Part shown: piece by piece, positions 7,947 to 15,089 of the stretch | Numbering within the stretch: position 1 is the first letter of the stretch | Layout: each line of letters begins with the position of its first letter | Assembly (NCBI GenBank): GCA_028694115.1 | Contig: JAQUUB010000082.1 | Location: 1 to 19,746, forward strand | DNA: 19,746 nucleotides | Source of the DNA: Lachnospiraceae bacterium | GTDB taxonomy: Bacteria > Bacillota_A > Clostridia > Lachnospirales > Lachnospiraceae | Direction: 5' to 3' | Program-made: the position numbers and the translations under genes | The notes under the pieces: model-generated | What the model saw: only the letters and a program-made list of their open reading frames with translations | Databases searched by the model: none | Told to the model about the DNA's origin: nothing

Positions 7947-8987
7947 CTATTTACTCTCTTTTCCAGAATTATTGTCAGGAGAGTTTAACTCCTTCATTCC
8001 GTTCTCTAGCTTATTAACACAATTAGAGAATGAAATATATTCTGGACAGATATCGTCGCATCTTCCACATCCAACACACATATGGTATCCGTTTCGTTCC
8101 TTATAATCTAATACCTTATGTAAGACTTTAAAACGCATACGATCTCCATTCTTTTGTCTATAGCTTCCTCCACCAGCAACATCTGTATAACCGTCTACCA
8201 TACAAGAAGCCCATATTCTTCTTCGTTCACCAACCTTACCATTATCTGTATAGAAAATATCCTGCATTGTAAAACAGGTACAGGTAGGACAGACAAAATT
8301 GCAACGACCACAATTAATGCAACGGCTATCGTATTCACGCCACATTGTACTATTTATAATTCTACGGTCTAAATCTTCTGGAATATTCACATGTGTTTTC
8401 GTTTCTGTCACATACTCTGGTGTTACATCCTGCTTTTGCTTCGCATATTCATTCATAATCAGATCGACTTGATCCCATTTACAATCCATATGATACTGAC
8501 CATCTTTTTTGCTGATACTTAAATCATAATTTGTTGATATGTTTGTTCCCATATCTACGCAGAAACATGAGTCGAATGCACTCTTGCATCCCATAAGCAC
8601 AAAATGTATTTTTTCTCTTATTCTGTTGTAATAATAGTCTTCTGGTCCATTCTTAAGATACATATCATCTAGGCGTTTTATTGCATGCATATCACAGCTT
8701 CTAAGAAAAACAATTGCACCCTTTTTATCTGTATCTGCTTCTTTCACAGAATCCTCTGTAAAAAAGAATAAAGTTTGTGATACAGGGGTCAATATCTCTT
8801 TAAATGAGAACTCTGATTTCTTGTCAAACTCAATTTCATCAACACTCGTAATTTCCCCATAGCGGATACAGTCTGTATCAGAAAATCTTCCTCCGCCTTG
8901 GAAACATTTCGGTGCAAATATCATATAATCTTTCGAAAGAGAACAAATTACTTGATTCATTCCTTCTTCTTTTAATACATATCCCAT
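7947..8987 (-). CDS. asrA: Anaerobic sulfite reductase subunit A
   Basis: A 346-residue cytoplasmic electron carrier of normal length for AsrA. The C-terminal half has two ferredoxin-type cysteine motifs, Cys223/226/229/233 (CINCGRCNFVC) and Cys304/307/310/314 (CVGCGRCDDIC), each binding a [4Fe-4S] cluster; the N-terminal half resembles the hydrogenase beta-subunit/AsrA domain (VFLRSCDMHAI, then FVLMGC). It relays electrons between AsrB and the siroheme subunit AsrC. RBS GGAGGAAAAG overlaps the end of the FNT gene, whose TAG stop is directly followed by the asrA ATG, so translation is coupled. Confidence 0.95.
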   Translation of the reverse strand: MGYVLKEEGMNQVICSLSKDYMIFAPKCFQGGGRFSDTDCIRYGEITSVDEIEFDKKSEFSFKEILTPVSQTLFFFTEDSVKEADTDKKGAIVFLRSCDMHAIKRLDDMYLKNGPEDYYYNRIREKIHFVLMGCKSAFDSCFCVDMGTNISTNYDLSISKKDGQYHMDCKWDQVDLIMNEYAKQKQDVTPEYVTETKTHVNIPEDLDRRIINSTMWREYDSRCINCGRCNFVCPTCTCFTMQDIFYTDNGKVGERRRIWASCMVDGYTDVAGGGSYRQKNGDRMRFKVLHKVLDYKERNGYHMCVGCGRCDDICPEYISFSNCVNKLENGMKELNSPDNNSGKESK

Positions 8988-9758
8988 CTACTTTTCCTCC
9001 TTTTTGATTGCTACAATATAATAAGGCAACGCAACAAATATGATACCACCAACCATATTACCAAGTGTTACAATTCCTAGGTTGTACACCCATCCTCCAA
9101 TGGTAACTGCCTGACCACAAGGATTTAATAAAGCTGCTGTTAATAGTGTCATATTTGCAACACTATGTTCAAATCCAGTTGTAATAAATGCGAAAAGGCA
9201 CCAGAAAATCATAATCAGTTTTCCACTTTCACTTTTACATTTAAAACCACACCAGACAGCAAGACAGACCAAAATATTACACAAAATTCCACGTATGAAT
9301 AAGGCACCAGCTGGCACTGACATCTTAGCGACCGCAGCGGATGCAATAAATTCACCAATCGCTCCAGTGGACAGTCCAGAATATTGAAATAGAATTGCCA
9401 ATAACACCGATCCCACAATGTTACCTAAATAACAAACAATCCAGAGTTTTATTCCGTCCGATATCTTAATTGTCTTCTTCATCATTCCCGCTACCATTAC
9501 CAGATTATTTCCAGTAAAAAGCTCCGCCCCTGCGATAATGACTAAACTAAGTGCAATTCCAAAGGATACACCCATTACAATTTTGACATAAGGCTGACCG
9601 TTCAACATTCCTCCAATACTAAAAATCAGTAGGGTACCAAATCCTATATACATTCCAGCAAGCATAGCAAGTATGAAGTATCCCATTGGATTTTTCTTAA
9701 GCATTCCAACTTTGGATACAGCGGCTTTTGAAACCGCTTCAAATTCTTCATGAAACAT
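8988..9758 (-). CDS. FNT-family anion channel, probably hydrosulfide channel of the asr operon
   Basis: A 256-residue six-helix membrane protein of the formate/nitrite transporter family. Signatures are AELFTGNNLVM, the RGILCNILVCLAVW helix, FEHSVANMT with the central pore His, and NLGIVTLGNMVGG. FNT pentamers pass small monovalent anions. In Clostridioides difficile a member encoded with asrABC was characterised as a hydrosulfide channel that also passes formate and chloride. The position here as first gene of the asr operon argues for export of the HS- made by AsrABC, with nitrite or formate transport less likely. AAGGAG followed by seven T leads into the ATG, and this RBS lies inside a 20-bp inverted repeat. 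Confidence 0.88.
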   Translation of the reverse strand: MFHEEFEAVSKAAVSKVGMLKKNPMGYFILAMLAGMYIGFGTLLIFSIGGMLNGQPYVKIVMGVSFGIALSLVIIAGAELFTGNNLVMVAGMMKKTIKISDGIKLWIVCYLGNIVGSVLLAILFQYSGLSTGAIGEFIASAAVAKMSVPAGALFIRGILCNILVCLAVWCGFKCKSESGKLIMIFWCLFAFITTGFEHSVANMTLLTAALLNPCGQAVTIGGWVYNLGIVTLGNMVGGIIFVALPYYIVAIKKEEK

Positions 9759-9759
9759 A

Positions 9760-9813
9760 AAAAAACTCCTTGTATGTTAATTTTTTATCATACTAACATA
9801 CAAGGAGTTTTTT
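9760..9813. repeat. 20-bp perfect inverted repeat: terminator, promoter and RBS overlap
   Basis: Arms 9760-9779 and 9794-9813 are exact reverse complements with a 14-base loop. On the minus strand the repeat ends in a run of T, so it can act as terminator for the upstream Crp/Fnr gene. The promoter-side arm contains part of the -10 of the FNT-asr promoter, and the gene-side arm contains its AAGGAG ribosome binding site. Confidence 0.9.
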
Positions 9814-9832
9814 CGCCGTGAGCCACATCACG
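9790..9832 (-). promoter_or_regulatory. FNT-asrABC promoter with CGTGA-N6-TCACG operator
   Basis: The operator CGTGAGCCACATCACG at 9817-9832 is a perfect 5+6+5 palindrome. Reading leftward, an extended -10 TGT-TAGTAT occupies 9790-9798, and the palindrome centre (9824.5) is 29.5 bp upstream of its first base. That equals centre -41.5, class II Crp/Fnr activation, with a transcription start near 9783. No good -35 is present, which fits an activator-dependent promoter. The likely activator is the Crp/Fnr protein encoded just upstream, whose recognition helix has the RETISR pattern. Confidence 0.65.
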
Positions 9833-9860
9833 TTTTTCATTTTTTCTTTTATTTTAAATA

Positions 9861-10544
9861 CTATTTTCTCGCAATATCTGCCAGCGCATCCATGTCATAT
9901 ATCAAACATTTTCCGTTCTTGATGGATAAAATATTATCTTCTGACATTTTTTTGATTACTCTTGAAATGGTTTCTCTATTAGATCCAACCAGATCTGCCA
10001 GAAATGTAATAGAAATATCAAATGGAATTTCAGTATGACCTTCCACCAGAATTCCATAGTCCCTAGCTATCTTCCATAATCTGGATGCTACCTGCATATC
10101 AAGTTTCATCATCTTCGTTGTATTTTCCACCTGATGATATAGTTTTCGAATCTTCTTTGCCATGGATTCAATTACCATTCTGGTAAAATAAAAATCATGC
10201 TCCATGATTTCTAAAAACTGAGTTCTGGAAAAACTGACCACTTCAATATCGCTTAATGCATAACAATTAATTGAAGATACTGGTTCTTCTAGAATAACCT
10301 CATTGATGATATCACCCTGACTTAGCAAAAATATTGCACGCTTATCGTTATTGCGGTTCACTCGCTCCAGTACCGCTACTCCCGATACTACAATATAAAT
10401 TCTATTTACCTGATCTCTGACTCGAAAAAGGTATGTTCCTTTTTGATACTTATCAGAAATACCATATGTTACTATTTTTGCTTTGGAAGCCGGCTCTGCC
10501 TTATTTAATATTGGAATGCAATCTATAATACTCCGTATATTCAT
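9861..10544 (-). CDS. Crp/Fnr-family regulator with RETISR recognition helix
   Basis: A 227-residue protein: cyclic-nucleotide-binding-like beta-roll (about 10-115), dimer helix (about 118-145), and a Crp-type helix-turn-helix (about 175-205) with R190-E-T-I-S-R195. In Crp the equivalent Arg, Glu and Arg read the TGTGA half-site, so this protein is the better candidate for the CGTGA-N6-TCACG sites at 9817 and 3420. It lacks an N-terminal Fnr-type Cys cluster, so the signal is unknown; HcpR-like nitrite, NO or sulfite sensing is possible. Its start codon lies 8 bases after the stop of the other Crp/Fnr gene, with the RBS TAGGAG overlapping that stop. It sits directly upstream of the FNT-asr operon. 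Confidence 0.88.
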   Translation of the reverse strand: MNIRSIIDCIPILNKAEPASKAKIVTYGISDKYQKGTYLFRVRDQVNRIYIVVSGVAVLERVNRNNDKRAIFLLSQGDIINEVILEEPVSSINCYALSDIEVVSFSRTQFLEIMEHDFYFTRMVIESMAKKIRKLYHQVENTTKMMKLDMQVASRLWKIARDYGILVEGHTEIPFDISITFLADLVGSNRETISRVIKKMSEDNILSIKNGKCLIYDMDALADIARK

Positions 10545-10552
10545 AATAGCTC

Positions 10553-11233
10553 CTAGTCCAATCGTTTCAAAATTTGAAATGATTTTTTATCAAAAGATAT
10601 TAATCCATCATCACTCATAGCATTTAGTTCTCTAGAAAGTGCACTGCGATCTGCATGCAGATATTCTGCTAACTCCAATCTTCCCATTGCAATATCAAAG
10701 GATTTGCTTTCACTTTTCTCAGCTTGAATAGTAAGATATGCTGATATTTTTTCCCTTAATGATTTCTTAGACATCACATCTATCTTATCTAAAAGCATCG
10801 CATTTTTATCTGCTATCAAAGTAACCATGTTCTCAATCAATCTATGATGAAATACACAGGACATTGAGCAAGAATGCATCACTCTATTAAAAGGAAGAAG
10901 GAGGATTATCGTTTTTTCAACAGAAACAAACGAAACCTTAGCGCTTGCATTACTTCCGCATGCAAATGTTTCTCCAAATAATTCCGAGGATGACATATTC
11001 ACTATAACAGCCTTATTGCCCCATAAATCTTCTCGAATCATCTGAACTCTTCCAGAAAGAATCACTCCTATCGTCTTGATTTCATCATTATCTAAGAAAA
11101 CATATTCATCCTTCTTATATTCTTTGATATAAGAATTTAAACATGCAAGTATTGTAAGTAATTCGGTATTAGAAATTCCTTTAAACAAAGGTATATTTTC
11201 CATTTCATTTATATAATCCTGGACTTTGAGCAT
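10553..11233 (-). CDS. Crp/Fnr-family regulator with DRSALSR recognition helix
   Basis: A 226-residue protein with an N-terminal cNMP-binding-like roll (about 12-115), a long dimer helix, and a C-terminal helix-turn-helix (about 182-212) whose recognition helix reads R196-S-A-L-S-R201. This differs from the RETISR of its neighbour, so it should read another half-site; the GTTGCA palindrome is the obvious candidate by elimination. Before the dimer helix is CSMSC (Cys122, Cys126) followed by VFHHRLIENM, a Cys-containing block I associate with a clostridial subfamily; it might bind a metal, heme or cluster, or sense redox, which is inference. The RBS AGGTGAAG overlaps the kinase stop 12 bases upstream, so the two Crp/Fnr genes and the kinase form one operon. 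Confidence 0.86.
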   Translation of the reverse strand: MLKVQDYINEMENIPLFKGISNTELLTILACLNSYIKEYKKDEYVFLDNDEIKTIGVILSGRVQMIREDLWGNKAVIVNMSSSELFGETFACGSNASAKVSFVSVEKTIILLLPFNRVMHSCSMSCVFHHRLIENMVTLIADKNAMLLDKIDVMSKKSLREKISAYLTIQAEKSESKSFDIAMGRLELAEYLHADRSALSRELNAMSDDGLISFDKKSFQILKRLD

Positions 11234-11245
11234 TTATCTTCACCT

Positions 11246-12061
11246 CTATTTTATAATTTTTCTAATTAACTGTTCTACCTTTAAGCCTTGCCTGTTATCC
11301 TTGCTTTGACAATTCATCTCGATTGCTCTATATACAAAATCTGATGCTTGTTTTACTGCATCCCTTAATGACGCTTGTTTTAATAAATTTCCTACTATTA
11401 TTGCAGAAAATACATCACCTGTTCCAGGGAATCTAACATCTATGTACTGATATTCTATCTGAAACACTTCGTTTTGTTCTATTCCATAGAGATAATACTT
11501 TCCATTATTTAACACACTGGAAATTACAACAGATTTTGCTCCCATTCCCTGTAGTTTAAATAATAAGTCCCTAAAGTATTCATCACAATAATTCTGCGAT
11601 TGTGTTTTTCCATGCACTAGCAATTCTGCCTCGGTTAAATTTGGAATCAATACATCTGCCATTGGAACAAGTCTACGCATGTCTGATATAATTTCACTTT
11701 TAATTCCATTATAGAGTTTCCCATCATCTCCCATGATTGGGTCTACTAATATGAAAGCATTTGGATTATCATTTACAATTTTCTCAATGATATCAATCTG
11801 CTTCATCTGATTTATAAATCCAGTACAGATACAGTCAAAATGAAAATCCAACTTATTCCACACTTCAATAGTCTCGCTCATATATTCTGTTGTATCTAAT
11901 ATTTTAAATAATCCATAATCTAACGTGTTAGATACGATTGCTGTTGGCAGATTACTTACATTATTGCCATACGCAGAAAGAATTGGAATCATTGCGGATA
12001 ATGCTACCTTACCAAATCCTGATAAATCATTTATTAACAATACATTTTTATTTTCATTCAC
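11246..12061 (-). CDS. Pyridoxamine/pyridoxal kinase-like protein (PfkB/ribokinase fold)
   Basis: A 271-residue ribokinase-fold kinase starting with GTG at 12061, with TGGAG 8 bases upstream; the nearby ATG is out of frame. The N-terminal block NDLSGFGKVALSAMIPILSAYG is typical of the pyridoxamine kinase (PdxY-like) family, and FPGTGDVFSA supplies the anion hole and catalytic base Asp216. The expected reaction is ATP-dependent phosphorylation of pyridoxal, pyridoxamine or pyridoxine for vitamin B6 salvage; related proteins phosphorylate hydroxymethylpyrimidine, so this alternative stays open. It is the first gene of an operon with two Crp/Fnr regulators, an unusual link, and is divergent from the TIGR04076-like gene. 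Confidence 0.82.
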   Translation of the reverse strand: MNENKNVLLINDLSGFGKVALSAMIPILSAYGNNVSNLPTAIVSNTLDYGLFKILDTTEYMSETIEVWNKLDFHFDCICTGFINQMKQIDIIEKIVNDNPNAFILVDPIMGDDGKLYNGIKSEIISDMRRLVPMADVLIPNLTEAELLVHGKTQSQNYCDEYFRDLLFKLQGMGAKSVVISSVLNNGKYYLYGIEQNEVFQIEYQYIDVRFPGTGDVFSAIIVGNLLKQASLRDAVKQASDFVYRAIEMNCQSKDNRQGLKVEQLIRKIIK

Positions 12062-12086
12062 TCTGATTGCTCCATTGTTTTTCTAT

Positions 12087-12092
12087 ATGATA
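12087..12092 (-). promoter_or_regulatory. Candidate -10 (TATCAT) of kinase-crp-crp operon
   Basis: On the minus strand TATCAT matches five of six -10 bases and lies 26 bases before the GTG start. It is 30.5 bp from the centre of the GTTGCA palindrome, the same distance as the lysR -10 from its palindrome, so bidirectional control is possible. Confidence 0.3.
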
Positions 12093-12113
12093 TACTAAGA
12101 TTATACATTTAAC

Positions 12114-12157
12114 ATGTTGCATGTGCAACATAAATTATGTTGTGAAAATGTTATGTT
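12114..12157 (+). promoter_or_regulatory. Promoter of TIGR04076-HD operon with GTTGCA palindrome
   Basis: ATGTTGCATGTGCAACAT at 12114-12131 is a perfect 8+2+8 palindrome and contains the exact reverse complement of the 14-mer at 3361-3374. An extended -10, TGT-TATGTT, lies at 12149-12157, and the palindrome centre is 29.5 bp upstream of the hexamer, identical to the spacing before the ABC importer. This fits class II Crp/Fnr activation with a start near 12164, only about 20 bases before the ATG. Confidence 0.65.
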
Positions 12158-12183
12158 TAAAGAAAAATCAAGGAGAACTCATT

Positions 12184-12453
12184 ATGAAAAAGCCGAAAAT
12201 CACATTAACGTTAGTGGAACAAAAAGGAACCTGCGGATGCCATCGTGGTCATAAAGTCGGTGATACTTTTGATTATGATTCAGACCGTGGATTATTATGT
12301 CCTATGGCAATGCATGTTGCGTTCCCCTATATAGATATCCTTAGATATGGAGGAACTCTTCCAGCTACAAAAAGTGGAGATTTTCGGTTCTGTTGCCCCG
12401 ATGTTGATGTAATCAATGTCTTTAAGATAGAAATGGAAGATCAAAATGATTAA
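12184..12453 (+). CDS. TIGR04076-like small cysteine-rich protein
   Basis: Start chosen at ATG 12184, preceded by AAGGAGA at 12170-12176; an upstream in-frame ATG at 12121 lies inside the operator and lacks an RBS. The product has 89 residues with Cys17 and Cys19 (GTCGCHRGHKVGD), Cys39 (GLLCPMAMHV) and a Cys70-Cys71 pair before PDVDVINVFKIE. The GHKVGDTF start and the CCPD...VFKIE end are what I know from the TIGR04076 family of anaerobic bacteria and archaea, whose function is unknown. The conserved Cys suggest metal or cluster binding (inference). It overlaps the HD gene by 8 bases, so the two are translated together, and it has a palindromic Crp/Fnr-type operator. Confidence 0.8.
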   Translation: MKKPKITLTLVEQKGTCGCHRGHKVGDTFDYDSDRGLLCPMAMHVAFPYIDILRYGGTLPATKSGDFRFCCPDVDVINVFKIEMEDQND

Positions 12454-12940
12454 TAACGAAAACCTATTGTTAAAAAATGCTTTGATTTATGAAAACGGTC
12501 ACAAACGTCGCACTCAACATATCTTAAAAGTTTATGCACTTTCTTCTTGCATTGCCACATCTGAGAATCTGACCGAAGAACAACTAACCGTGATTAAAGC
12601 TGCTACAATCTTACATGATATCGCAATTAAAAGCTGTAAAGAAAAATACGGCAATGCTGAGCAGTCACTGCAACAGAAAGAAGCCTTAAACATCGTTCCA
12701 ACAATGCTTAAGGCCGCTAATTATTTGTCATCCTTAACAGATGATATTTTGTTTCTTATTTTAAATCATCATAACTATAACAATATATCTGATATCCGAC
12801 TGCAAATTCTTGTGGAAGCTGATTTATTAGTGAATTATATGGAAGATCCAGATGAATATGCTGCACTGCATATCTGTGATACGGATTTATTTAAAACAAA
12901 AACTGGATTTGAATTGAAAATGAAGATTATGGGGAAGTAA
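12446..12940 (+). CDS. HD-domain phosphohydrolase
   Basis: A 164-residue single-domain protein with the metal-binding pattern of HD hydrolases: His25 (RTQHILKVY), His57-Asp58 (ATILHDIAIK), a His pair at 108-109 (ILNHHNYN), and Asp126 (VEADLLVN). Such proteins hydrolyse phosphate esters, often of nucleotides; the substrate cannot be predicted. The start ATG lies inside the end of the TIGR04076-like gene, an 8-base overlap indicating coupled translation and a shared process. Its 3' end is 13 bases from the stop of the convergent coupling-protein gene of the mobile remnant, with no terminator between. Confidence 0.85.
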   Translation: MINNENLLLKNALIYENGHKRRTQHILKVYALSSCIATSENLTEEQLTVIKAATILHDIAIKSCKEKYGNAEQSLQQKEALNIVPTMLKAANYLSSLTDDILFLILNHHNYNNISDIRLQILVEADLLVNYMEDPDEYAALHICDTDLFKTKTGFELKMKIMGK

Positions 12941-12953
12941 TTTCAAAGCCTTT

Positions 12954-15089
12954 CTAAAAATTCTTAAGCAGATTCTTAATCTTATTCATCTCACTGCTTG
13001 GCGGAATGATTTTCATGATCTGTTCTGCAGTAAAGTCCTGCATGATAAATTTATGCAATAGCTTTATCTGCTGCCTTGTATAGCCTTCACTATCTAGCTG
13101 TGTTACGACCAGGCATCTGCTTTGGAATTTCTTCTGCTTTTCTTCACTGTACTCTCCTTCTTCTCGATACTGTTCATAATCAAGTTCTTCCAAATTACAG
13201 TGCTCATCTAGATACCTTTCATGATTTTCGTGGAGTGTCCTTTGCATCTCTACAGTCATCTTAAGAGTGGTGACAGGTTCTCTTAGTTTTCCAGAAATGA
13301 CCATATTTTCAATATCATCCATAGACAGACTTGTAATATTCGTGCTAGTACTTCTAAGGGTCTCTGCTTTTTTTATGGCATCCTCTCCTGCAAAGAAAAA
13401 TGGCTTTGTAGTTTTTCCCTTTGCCCGCTCCCCTTTCCTGACCTTTGGATCGTAGGGATGATTCTTTCTACATAGTAGCTTTAAAAATGGAGTATTTTCC
13501 ATCTTACATTTTGGCTCATATAATGGGTCTGTTCCTTTTATTACTATGGCACACTCTCCGTCCTTACTCATGGCAAAAATATCTTCTGCAGATAACAGGC
13601 TTTTTTGCATAACATCCTCGGATCTTGATGACTGTCCCTTGTAATCCTTGGCATCAGAATCACTTGCCTTATGAATGGTCTGGGTTCCAAAATGCTTGCT
13701 TAAGTACTCACAGGAATCCATATCCGGTGCACCTAGAATATCAATAATGGAACAGTTACCAATTAAATCCTTGTCCATATCAAACTTCGGAAATTTACGT
13801 TTTAGCTGAATTAAGTTCTGCACAATAATGACAGCACTCATATTTCTAGAACGCATGGTAGAAAGCTTTTCTACAAAGGAATCCGGCAATGTGACATTGG
13901 CAAATTCGTCCATGAGGAAAGTAAGATGCTGTGGTAATGTCTCATGCAAGCTCGGATCTATGGCGGTCAAATGGTACAACTCATCAAAGAATAAGGAATA
14001 CACCATACTTGGAATCCAGTCATAATATCTCTTATCTTCACTGGTTACAATAAATAATATCCTCTTTCCAGTAGGACTTCCTTCTGTTGGCTTTGAATAG
14101 CCAAAGCTTTCTCCAATATGAATCTCATCATCAGAAAGTAGATCAATCACACAGGATAACTTCATATATCTGCAATGAGCATCGAGGGATGCCACAATAC
14201 TTGAAGTGGTCTCTGCAGCTCCGTTATAATATTTTTCTATGGCAACGTAGCCTGGAAATGATGAATCGTTCTTCTCTTTCCATTTTAAATTTGCATCCGT
14301 TGCAATATCTAAAATTCCACCTGCTCTGTTATCAATCGATCCATCCTTATTGGTATAAACTGTGGTTGCATCTAGCAGCTCTACAAATTTCTTCCAGTTC
14401 TGTTGCTCCTTTGGATAATAGTCATGAATCAGATACAAAATACTGGTTAACAATACTTCTGCAGACTGCTCGAAAAACTGATCATTTCCTCCACCTGCTT
14501 CATCCTGTGGCGTGGTGGATTTCATTAAAATACCTGCAATACTCATAATGTCTGACTCATTTCTGATATAGGAAAATGGATTAAAATGAATACTCATTGG
14601 CATTCCTTCCTCGGATTCCACATTCATGACCATGACCTCATAACCATTGTCTTCAAAGTACTGACCAGTCTGTTTGTAAAGCTCCCCCTTTGGATCTGTG
14701 GTCAGAAAATTTCCACACAACTGGCTTAACATGGGCTTTGCAAGACGAAAGGATTTACCTGATCCTGGCGGTCCTACTACTAGCATATTTAGGTTTGATG
14801 TCTTTACATTATCAATGGATAGATACACATCCTCTGCTAACCAATAATTTTTCGTATTGACCTTTACCGTTTCTGTCACACCACTGTTTCCAGTATTCAC
14901 TGTAACGATTGCACCCTCTTCATGATTGGCAAAATCTCTTGTAAAGTCCTTGGCATTTCCCCACTTTGCAACACCAAATTCCTGTCCTGCAAAAGGATGC
15001 TCAAATCTTGTCATAATCATAATAAATGCTAAGGAAAACATGACCCAGTAAGCACCAACGAAAGGGAGGGTCGCTTCCGTGACCCCCAC
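12954..15089 (-). CDS. VirD4-type conjugative coupling protein (TraG/TcpA-like), N-terminus abnormal
   Basis: A 711-residue reading frame matching the VirD4-like coupling ATPases of clostridial conjugative elements. It has one N-terminal membrane helix (about 10-28), the AKWGNAKD motif, Walker A GPPGSGKS at 106-113, the block DPKGELYKQTG, and Walker B FLMDEF at 391-396 followed by TMRSRNMSAVIIVQNL. The protein docks relaxase-DNA at the type IV secretion channel. Full-length relatives have two N-terminal helices; here only the second is seen, because an in-frame stop lies just upstream. The only start is a GTG with a poorly spaced AGGAAA. The tail beyond about 600 is longer than usual and charged. 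It looks like a remnant: no relaxase, VirB4 or integrase gene is in the window. Confidence 0.8.
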   Translation of the reverse strand: MGVTEATLPFVGAYWVMFSLAFIMIMTRFEHPFAGQEFGVAKWGNAKDFTRDFANHEEGAIVTVNTGNSGVTETVKVNTKNYWLAEDVYLSIDNVKTSNLNMLVVGPPGSGKSFRLAKPMLSQLCGNFLTTDPKGELYKQTGQYFEDNGYEVMVMNVESEEGMPMSIHFNPFSYIRNESDIMSIAGILMKSTTPQDEAGGGNDQFFEQSAEVLLTSILYLIHDYYPKEQQNWKKFVELLDATTVYTNKDGSIDNRAGGILDIATDANLKWKEKNDSSFPGYVAIEKYYNGAAETTSSIVASLDAHCRYMKLSCVIDLLSDDEIHIGESFGYSKPTEGSPTGKRILFIVTSEDKRYYDWIPSMVYSLFFDELYHLTAIDPSLHETLPQHLTFLMDEFANVTLPDSFVEKLSTMRSRNMSAVIIVQNLIQLKRKFPKFDMDKDLIGNCSIIDILGAPDMDSCEYLSKHFGTQTIHKASDSDAKDYKGQSSRSEDVMQKSLLSAEDIFAMSKDGECAIVIKGTDPLYEPKCKMENTPFLKLLCRKNHPYDPKVRKGERAKGKTTKPFFFAGEDAIKKAETLRSTSTNITSLSMDDIENMVISGKLREPVTTLKMTVEMQRTLHENHERYLDEHCNLEELDYEQYREEGEYSEEKQKKFQSRCLVVTQLDSEGYTRQQIKLLHKFIMQDFTAEQIMKIIPPSSEMNKIKNLLKNF

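Noticed and set aside
12121..12183. N-terminal extension of the TIGR04076-like gene
   Set aside because: The early ATG lies inside the palindrome and before the predicted transcription start, with no RBS. ATG 12184 has a well-placed AAGGAGA.
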